Shown: one piece after another, positions 16,697-26,893 of the stretch
Numbering within the stretch: the stretch's first letter is position 1
Layout: every line of letters begins with the position of its first letter
Assembly: GCF_006538325.1 (NCBI RefSeq)
Contig: NZ_BJKK01000005.1
Coordinates: forward strand, 124,001-188,000
From: Alteromonas sp. KUL42
GTDB taxonomy: Bacteria; Pseudomonadota; Gammaproteobacteria; Enterobacterales; Alteromonadaceae
Direction: 5' to 3'
Length of the DNA: 64,000 nt
Program-made: the position numbers and the translations under genes
Notes under the pieces: model-generated
Seen by the model: only the letters and a program-made list of their open reading frames with translations
The model's database searches: none
What the model was told of the DNA's origin: nothing

Positions 16697-17401
16697 ATGT
16701 CACTACTTAATAGCAGTAACAAATCCATCGCGAGATTCTTAGCATGTTTGATGCTTGTGCAAATGATCTTGGGAATAGTTTTAAATTTCTATTTTTTAAA
16801 ACCAATTTTAAGATATGACGGCTCAGTAAGTACTCAAGAACTCATCTATATACTAGGAAGTGCAACTCTTGTGGCACTTATTATTAGTTCACTTAATCTG
16901 GTATTTGGTTTGCTACTGCCAAAAGACAGAGTGAGTAGACACGGCGGCATGTTTATTACCCTTATTGCCTTAGCTGCGGTAGGAATAGCGCTTTCTACAG
17001 TTGAATACGCAAAACTGTCTGAATACGTAGTTTTTTTAACAGGTGGTTATTTAGATGCTGGTTCAAGTAGTGAGACATTCGAGCCACTTAAAAAGCTACT
17101 GGCGACAGGAAGAAATGAGGCGCACTTTTTTTCAATATTTATATCAAGTTTAAGCTTGTTGTTTTTCTATGGCTTGGTTTTAAGAGAAAAACTGTTGCCA
17201 ACTTACCTTGCCAGTTTCGCAATTTTCTCCGTAACACTTCAGTTGATTGCAGTTGGTCATACTTTTTTTGAATTGCCCATTCCAACTTTGATTCAAGCAC
17301 CTATCGCTCTAACTCAACTTATTGTGCCGATTTATCTTTTGGTGGCAGGGTTTAAATGTGACTCACATTTAGTTAATGAACAGCTTGAAAAAGCCAGTTA
17401 A
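16697..17401 (+). CDS. DUF4386-like multi-pass membrane protein
   Basis: A 234-residue inner-membrane protein with about six to seven hydrophobic helices and short loops. Its spacing resembles DUF4386 proteins, whose function is unknown. AAAGGAG before the ATG is a good ribosome site. It is followed 18 bp later by another membrane gene and may form a unit with it. Another protein of the same general type is at 21909. Confidence 0.65.
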   Translation: MSLLNSSNKSIARFLACLMLVQMILGIVLNFYFLKPILRYDGSVSTQELIYILGSATLVALIISSLNLVFGLLLPKDRVSRHGGMFITLIALAAVGIALSTVEYAKLSEYVVFLTGGYLDAGSSSETFEPLKKLLATGRNEAHFFSIFISSLSLLFFYGLVLREKLLPTYLASFAIFSVTLQLIAVGHTFFELPIPTLIQAPIALTQLIVPIYLLVAGFKCDSHLVNEQLEKAS

Positions 17402-17419
17402 CTCTAGAGGTATTTCTCC

Positions 17420-18096
17420 ATGTTTTTATCGTTTTTTTAGTGTTTCATATATGTGCGGGTGCTATCGCTCTGTTAGCTGGGTACTCAGTGATTGTTGCAA
17501 AAAAAGGACAACTGGCACATAAGTACCTAGGTCGAGTTTATGTCGTAGCCATGTTAGCACTTGGGCTTACTGGTACGTATATAGCGATTGCAAGAGAAAT
17601 ACCGCTTTCAATGCTCAATGGTTTAGTACTTTGCTATTTTGTATTGTCTTCAGTAAACACGATTTGGCAACCTCCTAAGCAAACTAATGCATATGATAAG
17701 CTGCTGTTTACTTTTGTCATTATGATTACAATTGGATTTGGTTGGTATTCTTATCTGATCACCCAGATGGAGAGCAAAGTGCTAGGAGGCTTTGGCATTG
17801 AAGCTTATATAGTTTTCGGCAGTGTTATGGCTTTGTGCTGCATCGGTGATTGTCGTTTTCTAATACGTGGTGGATTAAGCGGAAATAGCAGATTAATTAG
17901 ACATTTATGGCGTATGTTTTTTCCCCTGTTAATGTCGACAGCAGCTTTCTTTCTTGGCCAAGCTAAGCACTTACCTGAGTCTATACAACGAACAGAGCTA
18001 TTAATGCTGCCAGTAATTTCTGTATTAATTACCATAATTTACTGGTCGGTCAAATTGCAGGTGAAACGAACTGAATTGAGTTCAAAAACTAAGTAA
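17420..18096 (+). CDS. DUF2306-like membrane protein, frameshifted at its start
   Basis: The main open frame (17440-18096, 218 residues) starts inside a helix at a GTG and has about seven membrane segments with FHICAGAIALLAGYSVIVAKKG and AHKYLGRVYV, resembling DUF2306/YozB-type proteins. Upstream, ATG at 17420 with AGAGG before it encodes MFLSFF and then stops in a T7 run (17432-17438). One more T gives MFLSFFLVFHICAGAI in a single frame, completing the first helix. So the true start is most likely 17420 and the T run is one base short, by error or by real slippage. Confidence 0.65.
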
Positions 18097-18116
18097 GCTC
18101 CAATCTACCAATATAA

Positions 18117-18396
18117 GAGAAAGGCAGAGGCTTTTTATGATGAGTTATTTGTTGGTTGTGACTTGAATAAAATTCATGGGCAAGAACGAATGTCCCTGAG
18201 GGTTAATGAAAGTTTTATGTTTGCTTTAGCAGAACCGTTCGATGGGAAACCAGCCACAAACGGAAATGGAACTATGCTGGGTTTCCATCTAGATTCTGTT
18301 GAAGAAGTTAACAGGCATTATCAACGAGCAGTGCTTACAAGCGCTGCTATTGAAATAAAAGTCTGTTTATTTAAACCTCTAAAAATCGAAAGTTAA
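18117..18396 (+). pseudogene. Decayed VOC/glyoxalase-family gene
   Basis: The frame reads KAEAFYDELFVGCDLNKIHG, then AEPFDGKPATNGNGTMLGFH and DSVEEVNRHYQRAV. This matches the core of glyoxalase/VOC proteins (FYD.LF, PFDG.PA..GNGTM, then a helix). The N-terminal start (normally an ATG and a first beta strand) is missing behind a stop, and the C-terminal FYGAYVRDPDGN-type end is replaced by unrelated residues. Initiation at 18163 would give a 77-residue fragment unlikely to fold as an enzyme. Confidence 0.65.
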
Positions 18397-18400
18397 ATAA

Positions 18401-19435
18401 ATGACTAAATCTAAGTTTACGATTATGCGAATTGCCACCGCGGCCATTTTAACTATAACCAGTATCTATGTGTTTGCGCCTTGGGAGTTTGGACTTTACT
18501 ACCTAAAATCGACGCCAGAAACGATAGAACAAGAGCTAGCGAATGCCGTAGACGAACGATTAGATGGAATTGTTGTATACGTTGATAGAAATGGCGAGCC
18601 GCCTGAATTCTATGCCAAAGGTTATCACAATCGTGATACTAAAACGCCTGCGGATCCACAAGCATTGTTTAAAATAGCGAGTATAGGAAAGCTTTATGAC
18701 GCGTCTGCAATCGTAAAACTCGTAGCTAATAAAACCCTGTCGTTGGAAAAAACGCTTGTTGACTATATGCCAGAGTTAATCGAACACATCCAATACGCCG
18801 ACAAAATTACGCTTCGCATGATGATTCAACACCGAAGTGGCATCCCGAATTTTACTGATGTTGAAGGATTTGACTGGAGCAAATCGAACATCGATGGTTT
18901 AGCGTTGATTCTTGATAAGCCAGCTGACTTTAAACCAGACACTGACTACAGCTACTCAAATACAAATTACCTACTGTTGCATAAGATCATGACAAAAATA
19001 CTTGGTTACGACTACGGGCAATTTATAAAGGCAGAAATGTTATTTCCCTTGGGTATTGAGGATACTTTTATGTCGGTCAATGAGGTTAACCAAAACAGGA
19101 TGATGAGTGGATATTACATTGGATATCCAGATGATTTCAAATATCTAGACCAAGGTATGGTCGCATCAGCAGAAGCAGTTGGGAAATTTGTTAGGGCACT
19201 CAATGATGGTTCCTTATTTACTCCTGAAGAAGTCGATATTTATAAAGGGCTTTATGAGTATCAGCACGATGGCTGGGTGTTGGGTTACTGGAGTCGCGCT
19301 CGTTACTATCCTGACATTGACACCGTTGTTGTTCAGTTTGTGAATACCACTGGCGATGACACCTTGCTCCTTTCACAAATCGTTCACAATCGAATAGTTA
19401 ATATAATACGCAAAAAGGCAAATGAGGAGACGTAG
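18401..19435 (+). CDS. Serine beta-lactamase-like hydrolase
   Basis: A 344-residue class C beta-lactamase/esterase-fold protein (Pfam Beta-lactamase family). An N-terminal hydrophobic segment (about 8-28) is a signal anchor. The nucleophile motif SxxK is ASIGKLYDAS (Ser-Ile-Gly-Lys) near residue 92, and YSYSNTNY supplies the Tyr-x-Asn. The usual third motif (HTG/KTG) is not obvious. Substrates of such proteins range from D-amino peptides to esters, so resistance should not be assumed. It is followed directly by a transposase tail, suggesting transfer. Confidence 0.82.
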   Translation: MTKSKFTIMRIATAAILTITSIYVFAPWEFGLYYLKSTPETIEQELANAVDERLDGIVVYVDRNGEPPEFYAKGYHNRDTKTPADPQALFKIASIGKLYDASAIVKLVANKTLSLEKTLVDYMPELIEHIQYADKITLRMMIQHRSGIPNFTDVEGFDWSKSNIDGLALILDKPADFKPDTDYSYSNTNYLLLHKIMTKILGYDYGQFIKAEMLFPLGIEDTFMSVNEVNQNRMMSGYYIGYPDDFKYLDQGMVASAEAVGKFVRALNDGSLFTPEEVDIYKGLYEYQHDGWVLGYWSRARYYPDIDTVVVQFVNTTGDDTLLLSQIVHNRIVNIIRKKANEET

Positions 19436-19542
19436 AAGCCAAATTGGCTGAATGGGAGGCGTTTTACAACTTCCATAGGCCACATGGTGGCTTGAAAGGA
19501 AAAACGCCGTATAAGATTCTAGTTTCGAAAATGAGAGCCTAG
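19426..19542 (+). pseudogene. IS3/IS481-type transposase tail
   Basis: The frame gives VEAKLAEWEAFYNFHRPHGG followed by LKGKTPYKIL and a stop at 19540. This is the well-known C-terminal end of DDE transposases of the IS3/IS481 group (EWE.FYNFHRPHG.L.GKTPYE.L). The rest of the element, including the catalytic Asp/Asp/Glu, is gone. It overlaps the last codons of the serine hydrolase in another frame. Confidence 0.8.
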
Positions 19543-19583
19543 TTATGGTTTGTCAGCCGAGGTTTCTAGACCCACACATAATG

Positions 19584-20912
19584 TTACAGGATGAATCTCG
19601 ACAAATCTTCGTTGTCGACGAGGGTTTCTAAATGAGAATTCACGTAGTCGGCATCAATAACAAACGACTCTCCACTTTTCTCAGATGCGTCAAATGAAAT
19701 GTCTTCCATCAAACGCTCTAATACTGTGTGAAGTCGACGAGCACCAATATTTTCCGTCCGCTCATTTACTTGCCACGCCGCTTCTGCAATACGCTGAATA
19801 CCCGAATCATCAAAGCTAATATCTACGCCTTCTGTTTTCATAAGTGCAATATACTGATGCGTCAGCGATGCATTTGGTTCAGTGAGAATACGTTTAAAAT
19901 CACCTACTTTTAATGCTGATAATTCAACGCGAATAGGTAAACGACCTTGCAGCTCAGGAATAAGATCAGACGGTTTGCTCATTTGAAACGCACCTGATGC
20001 GATGAACAAAATATGGTCAGTCTTCACCATGCCGTGCTTGGTTGATACTGTTGAACCTTCAACTAAAGGCAGTAAATCACGCTGAACACCTTCACGAGAC
20101 ACATCACCTGATGTATTACCTTCGCGTTTGCAAATCTTATCAATCTCATCGATAAACACGATGCCGTGCTGTTCAACCGATTCAATGGCCTTTTCTTTCA
20201 AGTCTTCTTGGTTCACCAAGCGCGCAGCTTCTTCTTCAACCAATAGCTTAAAAGCGTCTTTGATCTTCAGTTTCTTCTTTTTCTTTTGCGAGCCAGATAG
20301 GTTCTGGAACATGCCTTGAAGTTGGTTAGTCATTTCCTCCATGCCAGGAGGTGCCATAATTTCTACACCCACCTGTGGAAGAGCAACATCAATTTCAATT
20401 TCTTTGTCGTCGAGATCGCCTTGGCGAAGTTTCTTTCTAAATGCTTGACGCGTGCCGCGATCTTCCACTTCTTCTTTATTGCCCCACGCATCTTCAGGTG
20501 GCGGTATAAGTGTATCTAAAATGCGGTCTTCGGCAGCTTCTTCAGCGCGAAACTTAACCTTCTTCATTTCATTTTCTTTCGTCATCTTCACTGCAATATC
20601 AGCAAGATCACGAATGATAGTTTCAACTTCTTTCCCCACATAGCCCACTTCCGTAAACTTAGTGGCTTCAACTTTAATAAAAGGCGCATTGGCAAGCTTT
20701 GCAAGACGACGGGCAATCTCTGTTTTACCAACCCCTGTTGGGCCAATCATAAGGATATTTTTCGGCGTCACTTCCTGACGTAATTCAGGCTCAAGTTGCA
20801 TACGACGCCAGCGGTTGCGAAGCGCTATAGATACTGCGCGTTTTGCATCTTGCTGACCGATGATATGGCGATCTAACTCGTGAACAATTTCTCGTGGTGT
20901 CATTTCAGACAT
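19584..20912 (-). CDS. hslU: HslU, ATPase of the HslUV protease
   Basis: A 442-residue AAA+ unfoldase feeding proteins into HslV. Walker A is [13 protein letters not shown], Walker B is VFIDEIDKI, the pore motif GYVGKEVE is present, and the C terminus EDLSRFIL matches the tail that docks into HslV. Start [10 protein letters not shown] and length agree with the family. It follows hslV by 85 bp on the same strand, forming the usual heat-shock operon. Confidence 0.98.
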   Translation of the reverse strand: MSEMTPREIVHELDRHIIGQQDAKRAVSIALRNRWRRMQLEPELRQEVTPKNILMIGPTGVGKTEIARRLAKLANAPFIKVEATKFTEVGYVGKEVETIIRDLADIAVKMTKENEMKKVKFRAEEAAEDRILDTLIPPPEDAWGNKEEVEDRGTRQAFRKKLRQGDLDDKEIEIDVALPQVGVEIMAPPGMEEMTNQLQGMFQNLSGSQKKKKKLKIKDAFKLLVEEEAARLVNQEDLKEKAIESVEQHGIVFIDEIDKICKREGNTSGDVSREGVQRDLLPLVEGSTVSTKHGMVKTDHILFIASGAFQMSKPSDLIPELQGRLPIRVELSALKVGDFKRILTEPNASLTHQYIALMKTEGVDISFDDSGIQRIAEAAWQVNERTENIGARRLHTVLERLMEDISFDASEKSGESFVIDADYVNSHLETLVDNEDLSRFIL

Positions 20913-20997
20913 GAATAAACCCTTTTATCTAACTAACGCTCAGTGAGCACGAGTAAATCGCGACACCTTGAGCAAGACAGTACGTATGTGCTGCTGT

Positions 20998-21522
20998 CTA
21001 GTAATCTAATACATCTATAGTTTGGCTGTGATTTGTGAATACACAAATATCGCCGGCAATGGTCAGTGCTTTTTCAGCAATGTCTTTTGCGCTAAGCTCT
21101 GTATTGTTCAATAATGCTGTGGCCGCTGCTTGGGCATAATTTCCACCCGAACCAATAGCAATTAAATCTTGCTCTGGCTGCACCACATCACCGTTTCCAG
21201 TAATAATGAACGAGGCGGTTTCATCTGCCACGGCAAGTAATGCTTCTAGTTTTCGAAGCATGCGGTCGGTACGCCAATCTTTTGCAAGTTCAACCGCAGC
21301 TTTGGTCAAGTGACCTTGGTGCGCCTCAAGCTTTGCTTCGAAGCGTTCAAACAGTGTAAACGCATCTGCTGTACCACCGGCAAAACCGGCCAAAATTTTG
21401 TCGTGATATAAGCGGCGCACTTTTCGGGCGTTGCCTTTCATTACCGTATTGCCAAGAGATACCTGACCATCACCGGCCATTACCACTTGATTTCCACGTC
21501 TCACTGATACAATCGTTGTCAC
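20998..21522 (-). CDS. hslV: HslV, peptidase of the HslUV protease
   Basis: A 174-residue proteasome-like peptidase. After Met removal the N-terminal Thr (TTIVSVRR) is the nucleophile. [15 protein letters not shown] and AIGSGGNYA are family motifs. It forms a dodecamer capped by HslU, encoded next. In many gammaproteobacteria ftsN lies just upstream; here two plus-strand genes intervene. Confidence 0.98.
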   Translation of the reverse strand: MTTIVSVRRGNQVVMAGDGQVSLGNTVMKGNARKVRRLYHDKILAGFAGGTADAFTLFERFEAKLEAHQGHLTKAAVELAKDWRTDRMLRKLEALLAVADETASFIITGNGDVVQPEQDLIAIGSGGNYAQAAATALLNNTELSAKDIAEKALTIAGDICVFTNHSQTIDVLDY

Positions 21523-21908
21523 GTTATTTCCCCGTATTGCTGGGTGCCACTACGTCAAATCATTGAAGAGGTAGTGACATAGAAAGTCCAATAGTCTTAA
21601 AGTGGGGCAAAGCGGCGCATTTTCAAGGGATACTGTTTCGCTTATCAATACTAGAGCAGGTTTATCTTTGTTCATTCTCTTTTTTGGTGGTCCAAATTGT
21701 CCGTCGAAAGGCGCTACTGATGTAGTTTGGCAGCCCAAATTAGCCAACAGCAACAAAGTCTGGGGCAACAATGTGAGAAGTAACGTTGGCCCCTAGTGAT
21801 TTTTAGGCCTCTCGTTACTTACTGTTACAAAACGCTGTTTGCTATACATAATTAGATAACGCGTAATAGCAACCTTAGTAACAAATACAAATTTAAAGGA
21901 CACTTCTT
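21523..21908. other. Gene-free stretch between hslV and an inserted membrane gene
   Basis: The open frames seen on both strands here lack ribosome sites and recognisable domains. The stretch should contain the divergent promoters of hslVU and the 21909 gene. No sigma-32 consensus could be named with confidence. Confidence 0.4.
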
Positions 21909-22589
21909 ATGCAGAGCTTTCGCGCTGGTGGTATCGCAGCAGTAATTTGTGCGCTAACTTACGTGTTTGGCTTTGTTTTGTTTATAGGCGTTATCGCCCC
22001 ACCTGAAGCTCAATCTGACATTTCCCGTTTGCACTCTCTCATTGCACAACGAGACGTCTTTTACATTGGTTACCTCGTTATTGGTATTGTATTTAGCCTA
22101 AGTTTGATTGCATTGAACCAATCACTTCAAACGCGGTTTGTAAAAAGTTCGCCCGTACTTTCAAACTACAACGCTGTATTAGGTAATATATGGGTCACAT
22201 TCGTTTTGGCGAGCACCTTTGTTTTCTTGGTCAATCTGTCGCTACTAGCGAAGTACGCAAACACTGATGAAAATAACGCCGTCATAACGATGAATACCAT
22301 TCATATCGTCGTAGACGCACTCGGTGGTGGAATAGAACTAATTGGAGCGCTATGGGTATTTGTTATTAGTTACATGGGTTTGAAACAAAACATCTATCCG
22401 AAAGCCACTCATATACTTGGTCTTATTGTGGGGTTTGCTGGTGTTTTAACACTATTTTCGGGACTATCGATGTTAGCTGACAATGTATTTTTTGAGGCAA
22501 CGACGACGATATTCGGACTCGGACAAATCCTGTGGTTTATTTTACTCGGCACCCACCTTTTAAAAGACAACCAAATAATGCGCAAATAA
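21909..22589 (+). CDS. DUF4386-like membrane protein
   Basis: A 226-residue inner-membrane protein with about six helices and a short acidic loop (PPEAQSD after the first helix). It is similar in type to the protein at 16697 and to DUF4386 proteins, which have no known function. AAAGGA lies before the ATG. It sits on the opposite strand from the surrounding hslVU and ftsN genes, so it is an insertion in a conserved block. Confidence 0.65.
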   Translation: MQSFRAGGIAAVICALTYVFGFVLFIGVIAPPEAQSDISRLHSLIAQRDVFYIGYLVIGIVFSLSLIALNQSLQTRFVKSSPVLSNYNAVLGNIWVTFVLASTFVFLVNLSLLAKYANTDENNAVITMNTIHIVVDALGGGIELIGALWVFVISYMGLKQNIYPKATHILGLIVGFAGVLTLFSGLSMLADNVFFEATTTIFGLGQILWFILLGTHLLKDNQIMRK

Positions 22590-22699
22590 TGTGTTGATAC
22601 AAAACGCTACAAAACCTACTTGATTTAACTACTACCGTAATTGTTATTGATTATCTATACTAAAATCTCGAGTTAAGTATAAGCGTCGGAAGACTAACA

Positions 22700-23449
22700 T
22701 TGCGGTATTTAGTATTATTACTACTCTTCATTTCATCCACATGTATTAGTGAAGAAACCACACGCCCTCATATTGCGGTCAGTGCTGCGCATTGGAAAGC
22801 CTTTACCAACATAGATGACTCTGGCATTTACTACGAACTCATTGATGCGGTTTACGACGAGTACGACATTAAATATCAAACAAGTACCTATCCTCGCGCA
22901 TTGAATCAGTTTAAGGCAAATAACGCAGATATTGCAGTTGGCGTTTATCAGCATGAATTGCCCGATGCACATTACGCAAACTGGATACTCGACACTGACC
23001 TACCTATCCACATTTTCTATCGTGCCGATGAAACGCTTCCTGAGACTGAAAAGGTAAACTTTAAGGGTAAAAAAGTAGCATGGCGAGCTGGTTATGGCTT
23101 TAGTAAATTTTTTCCCGACCTTGATGCTTCTTATTCGCTAGATAATATAGAGGCTGGATTTACGCTATTGGTTAACAAACGCATTGATTATGTTTTAGAT
23201 TATGAAGAAAATTTCGTCGAAAATTATCGCGGGCGAATTCATCATCAGGTGATAAGAGAAGGCGAAAAATTATATCTTGCCTTTAGAAACTCGGTTAAAG
23301 GTAGAAAGCTGGCCGCCCAATTTGATCGGAAGATGTCTGAATTAAGAGAGAATGGAACACTCGCCCACATTTATGGTGAACATTACTCTCGCTCTGAATT
23401 AGCCAGCTTTTCCGATGAAATGCCGCTTGACGATTTTTCATCCCAATAA
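22700..23449 (+). CDS. Periplasmic family-3 solute-binding-like protein
   Basis: A 249-residue exported protein. A short signal peptide (RYLVLLLLFISSTCISEE) is followed by an SBP_bac_3-like domain: HIAVSAAHWKAFTN, YQTSTYPRALNQFKANNADI, WRAGYGFSKFF, and FRNSVKGRKLAAQFDRKM near the end. Such proteins bind amino acids or act as sensor modules; no transporter genes are adjacent. TTG at 22700 is the best start: GGAAG at 22688-22692 is 7 bases before it, and it includes the signal peptide. A Cys in SSTCISEE could suggest lipidation, but the lipobox is poor. Confidence 0.75.
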   Translation: MRYLVLLLLFISSTCISEETTRPHIAVSAAHWKAFTNIDDSGIYYELIDAVYDEYDIKYQTSTYPRALNQFKANNADIAVGVYQHELPDAHYANWILDTDLPIHIFYRADETLPETEKVNFKGKKVAWRAGYGFSKFFPDLDASYSLDNIEAGFTLLVNKRIDYVLDYEENFVENYRGRIHHQVIREGEKLYLAFRNSVKGRKLAAQFDRKMSELRENGTLAHIYGEHYSRSELASFSDEMPLDDFSSQ

Positions 23450-23538
23450 CAACAATCTTCAAAAGCGCCACACAACTCTACATTTCACTTAAGAATTTCT
23501 ATTCAAAATATAGAGAGTTCAGCGCCTAAACCTGAAAC

Positions 23539-24117
23539 CTAAAGATTCCAATACCAAATTTGGCAAGTAGCAATATTCACTTTTCTCAAACTGTGTTTGG
23601 CTTTTTCAGCATCACGCTTCGACTCAAACGGCCCTAAAATCACTCGGAACCATTCGCCGTTGCTACCAGAACTGTGTCTAATAAGCGCTTCAAGACCTTG
23701 GAAAGCAATTTTCGCCTTCATTTCTTCCGCTTGAGCGCGCGTTCTAAACGAAGCACACTGCATGAGGTAGCGTTTATCAGATTTCTCTTGTTCTTTAACT
23801 TCTACTTCTACTTCATAGCCTGGTAGGGTTTTAATATATTCCCATTCTTCTTCTGGAAGCTCAGGAAGGGTTTCTTCTGTCGGTGCAACGGGCCTAGCGA
23901 CTTGGGTATCAACATCCTCTTCCACGTTATCTTTAATTGACCAGAGAAATACGCCAAACCCTATAACAAGTGCAAAGACACCCACTAAACGAATGAGTGG
24001 AAGCTTACCTCCGCTAGGCGTATTAGCCTGAGCGTTGGCGGCTGGTTTTCTTTTATTGTTAGCAGCTTTCTTTTTCTGCGGAGAGCGCCCACGAGAGACA
24101 TAATCGCGTTGAGCCAT
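23539..24117 (-). CDS. ftsN: FtsN-like cell division protein with SPOR domain
   Basis: A 192-residue bitopic membrane protein. It has a basic cytoplasmic tail (MAQRDYVSRGRSPQKKK), one membrane helix near residues 44-62, a short linker, and a C-terminal SPOR domain (about 115-192: RYLMQCASFRTRAQAEEMKA, RVILGPFESKRDAEKA) that binds denuded septal peptidoglycan. The length, order and hslVU neighbourhood support FtsN. It is shorter than E. coli FtsN because the linker is short. ATG at 24117 is preferred over TTG at 24126. Confidence 0.9.
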   Translation of the reverse strand: MAQRDYVSRGRSPQKKKAANNKRKPAANAQANTPSGGKLPLIRLVGVFALVIGFGVFLWSIKDNVEEDVDTQVARPVAPTEETLPELPEEEWEYIKTLPGYEVEVEVKEQEKSDKRYLMQCASFRTRAQAEEMKAKIAFQGLEALIRHSSGSNGEWFRVILGPFESKRDAEKAKHSLRKVNIATCQIWYWNL

Positions 24118-24302
24118 ATGCGACAAAATTCCTACTGTTTATGGTTGTTCGTGTTCGTAAGAAAACGTTGTTAATCAACTCTATTAATGAAGATCCAATG
24201 CGTAACTAATGCGTATCTGAGAAATTTTACCTGTTAGATAATATCGCATTGAAAACACCCAAACTGTGAATTCGGAATGTTAACCCATTGCAGTGTAACA
24301 AG

Positions 24303-26499
24303 CTAACTGAAATCTGTGGGATCAATATCCACTGCCCATCTTACTTTCAACGCTTGTGGCAATGCTTGTAGAAAAGGCAACGTCAGTCGCAAAGCGTTGT
24401 GCAAAGGCCCGCGCTTTTCATGACTACACACCAACATAAAGCGAAATCGCCCTTGTCGCTTTTCAATCAAGCATGGAAAAGGGCCATGAATGTCAATAGC
24501 GTGCTGTTGCTCGAATACATCTTTAGTTGCTTTTAAAAAGCCGAAAGCTAAACGGCTATCTGTCGATTCTGCGCGTATCACAAACTGGCTGATGAACGGC
24601 GGTAATCCCGCAGCTTTTCTCTCAATAAGTGCGTGTCTGGCAAAGTGGCGATAACCATTGTTAACTAAATCTTGCAGTAAAGGGTGATGCGGATTATGGG
24701 TTTGTAACCACATTTCACCAGGCTTTGTGGCACGCCCCGCTCTACCTGCAAGTTGCGTTACCAATTGCGCTAACTTTTCTGGCGCACGAAAATCAGCACT
24801 AAATAGTGCTCCGTCAACATCTAATACAACAACTAATGTCACATGGGGAAAGTGATGCCCTTTTGACAAAATTTGGGTGCCCACAAGTAGCTGATATTCT
24901 TGGCGGTTTATAGCATCTAATGTTTGATGTAATTTGTCTTTTCCGCGCACAGAGTCACTGTCTATACGCACTTGCTTTACACCAGGAAATAATGATGAGA
25001 GCCCTTGTTCTACCTGTTCAGTTCCAGTGCCCGCTGTTACTAACTCATTACTGTGACAAGCTTCGCAATGTGATGGCATTGCTCTGGTACCTGAACAATG
25101 GTGACACTGTAGACGGTTCAGTGATTTGTGTACGGTATAGGGTTTATCACACCGTTTGCACATCACCGTTTCGCCGCAATGATGGCACAGTAAAGCTGGG
25201 GCATAGCCACGTCGATTTACAAATACCAGTACCTGATTACCCGCATTGATATGTTGGCGCATAATAGTCAACATACCTTGGGCAATACCATAATGAATGG
25301 GTTGATCTCGTGCATCTAATACATGCTGGTAAGTGCTTTGTGCACCGCCCGCCCGTTTAGTCAATTGCAGGTGAGAAAAACGCCCACTCAATGCGTTATT
25401 CAACGTTTCTAGTGCAGGTGTAGCGCTGCCTAGCAATAAGGGAATATTGTGAAGTTTTGCCCGCATTGTCGCGAGGTCTCTAGCGTGATAGCGAAGTCCA
25501 TCTTGTTGCTTAAATGACTCGTCATGCTCTTCATCTACAATCAACATCCCTGGGTTTTTTAGCGGTGTAAAAATGGCTGAGCGCGTACCAATGACAATAC
25601 CTAATTCGCCAGCTTGTGCACGCTGCCATACTTGTAAACGGGCTTTGTCAGAAAGCTGTGAATGCAACACACCAACATCAATGTTAAAACGCCTTTCAAA
25701 ACGCGCAACAGTTTGCGGTGTAAGCCCTATTTCAGGTACTAAAATGAGAATTTGTTTACCTTGCTCAAGCAACGGCTCTATAGCTTGTAAATAAACTTCT
25801 GTTTTTCCGCTGCCTGTCACGCCTTCAAGTAAACTCACCACAAATTGACTGTGTTGACGGTTTAAAGCGGCAATAGCCACTGATTGCTCCGTGTCCGGTA
25901 CAGGCTTCTCTGCAATATTAAAAGTAGATACCCAGCGCGCTTCTTCAAAAACTGGCACTTGCTCAACAACATGGGCCAATGCTTTTTCGATTAAGGCTTT
26001 AACCGCGGCACTACCAAATTGTTTTTTGGCTTGGGTCAGTAATAACTCACCATTTAACAATGCTTCAACACAGGCTTTTTGTTTCGGTGCGCGAGACAAA
26101 GTATTTTCACAAGTTTCCTTACCATCTGTTGTAAGTAACAGAATTTCCTCATGGGTGGGTGTTGATGACTCACCTTTTCGCAATAAAACAGGCAACATTG
26201 CGTGCAAAACTTCACCAGGCGCATGATGGTAGTATTGCCATAACCACTGCGCTAGTTTTTAACAGCGCGACATCAAGTACAGGGTGTTCATCGATAGTCT
26301 GCTCTATAGGTTTAATTTTCGAAATATCAGCAGCTTCATTATCACCGGCGATTTCAAAACATCCATCTACGACAACCCCCACCAATTTACGGGGTCCAAA
26401 AGGGACTAAAACGCGTACACCAGCGGCTAAGGCTTCACTGTGAACATAAGTGAATAGTTGCCTGAGCGGTACGGGAACCGCTACCTGAATAAATGCCAT
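24303..26499 (-). pseudogene. priA: Primosomal helicase PriA, interrupted by one frameshift
   Basis: The replication-restart helicase, about 730 residues when joined. The N-terminal DNA-binding part (26212-26499, MAFIQVAVPVPLRQLFTY) is in one frame and the rest (24303-26207 and upstream) in another. In the rest: GVTGSGKTEVY, DEEHDESFKQQDG, GSATPALET, eight Cys in two zinc clusters (CHHCGETVMCKRC, CEAC) and QLAGRAGRA. The break is at T5 (26256-26260): with four T the minus strand reads ALLKLAQWLWQYYHHAPGEV, joining both parts. Loss of priA is very harmful in E. coli, so a sequencing error is likely. Confidence 0.9.
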
Positions 26500-26893
26500 A
26501 TATTGTAGAATTTACCTGTTTTAATATGAGTTTCTGCTAGTCACTTTTATTGCGTTAGCATTATGGACTTTGCGTAATAGTAGTGCGTAATAGTAATTTG
26601 TACTTCAAAACAAACTTAGCTGTGATAACAGCCACACAACAAGTTCTAGCCGTAACCGGTAAAAATGAATAAGAATATTTAACCATACTTTGTCAAACAA
26701 TCGGAAAATGAATCTTATCTAGGCCCAAAGCGTGCAGAAAATCTACTTGATCACCGCCTTGTGTTCCTTTATTATGCGCCGCACTTTTGCGATAGGCTGT
26801 TTCTTAAACGGCTTATCATTTTAAATTTAAGCTACGTATGGTGTGCAACTTCGGGTTGTATAGCGATACGGCCTTATTATGTGAGGTAATCCC
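26500..26893. other. priA-rpmE intergenic region with L31 leader
   Basis: No gene seen. It contains the rpmE promoter (26747-26775) and a roughly 110-base untranslated leader. Within the leader, CAAC-TTCG-GGTTG near 26840 forms a small UUCG-loop hairpin, in the place where gammaproteobacterial L31 mRNAs carry an autoregulatory leader. That identity is inferred. Confidence 0.45.
26747..26775 (+). promoter_or_regulatory. Sigma-70 promoter of rpmE
   Basis: TTGATC (26747-26752) and TATTAT (26770-26775) are separated by exactly 17 bases, placing transcription start near 26782, before the rpmE leader. Confidence 0.6.

Noticed and set aside
18401..19435. Antibiotic resistance beta-lactamase
   Set aside because: Only the general serine beta-lactamase fold motifs are visible and the third motif is unclear; most such proteins are peptidases or esterases.
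21550..21796. Overlapping open frames on both strands between hslV and 21909
   Set aside because: They start at TTG or GTG without ribosome sites, and neither strand shows a known domain or clear coding pattern.
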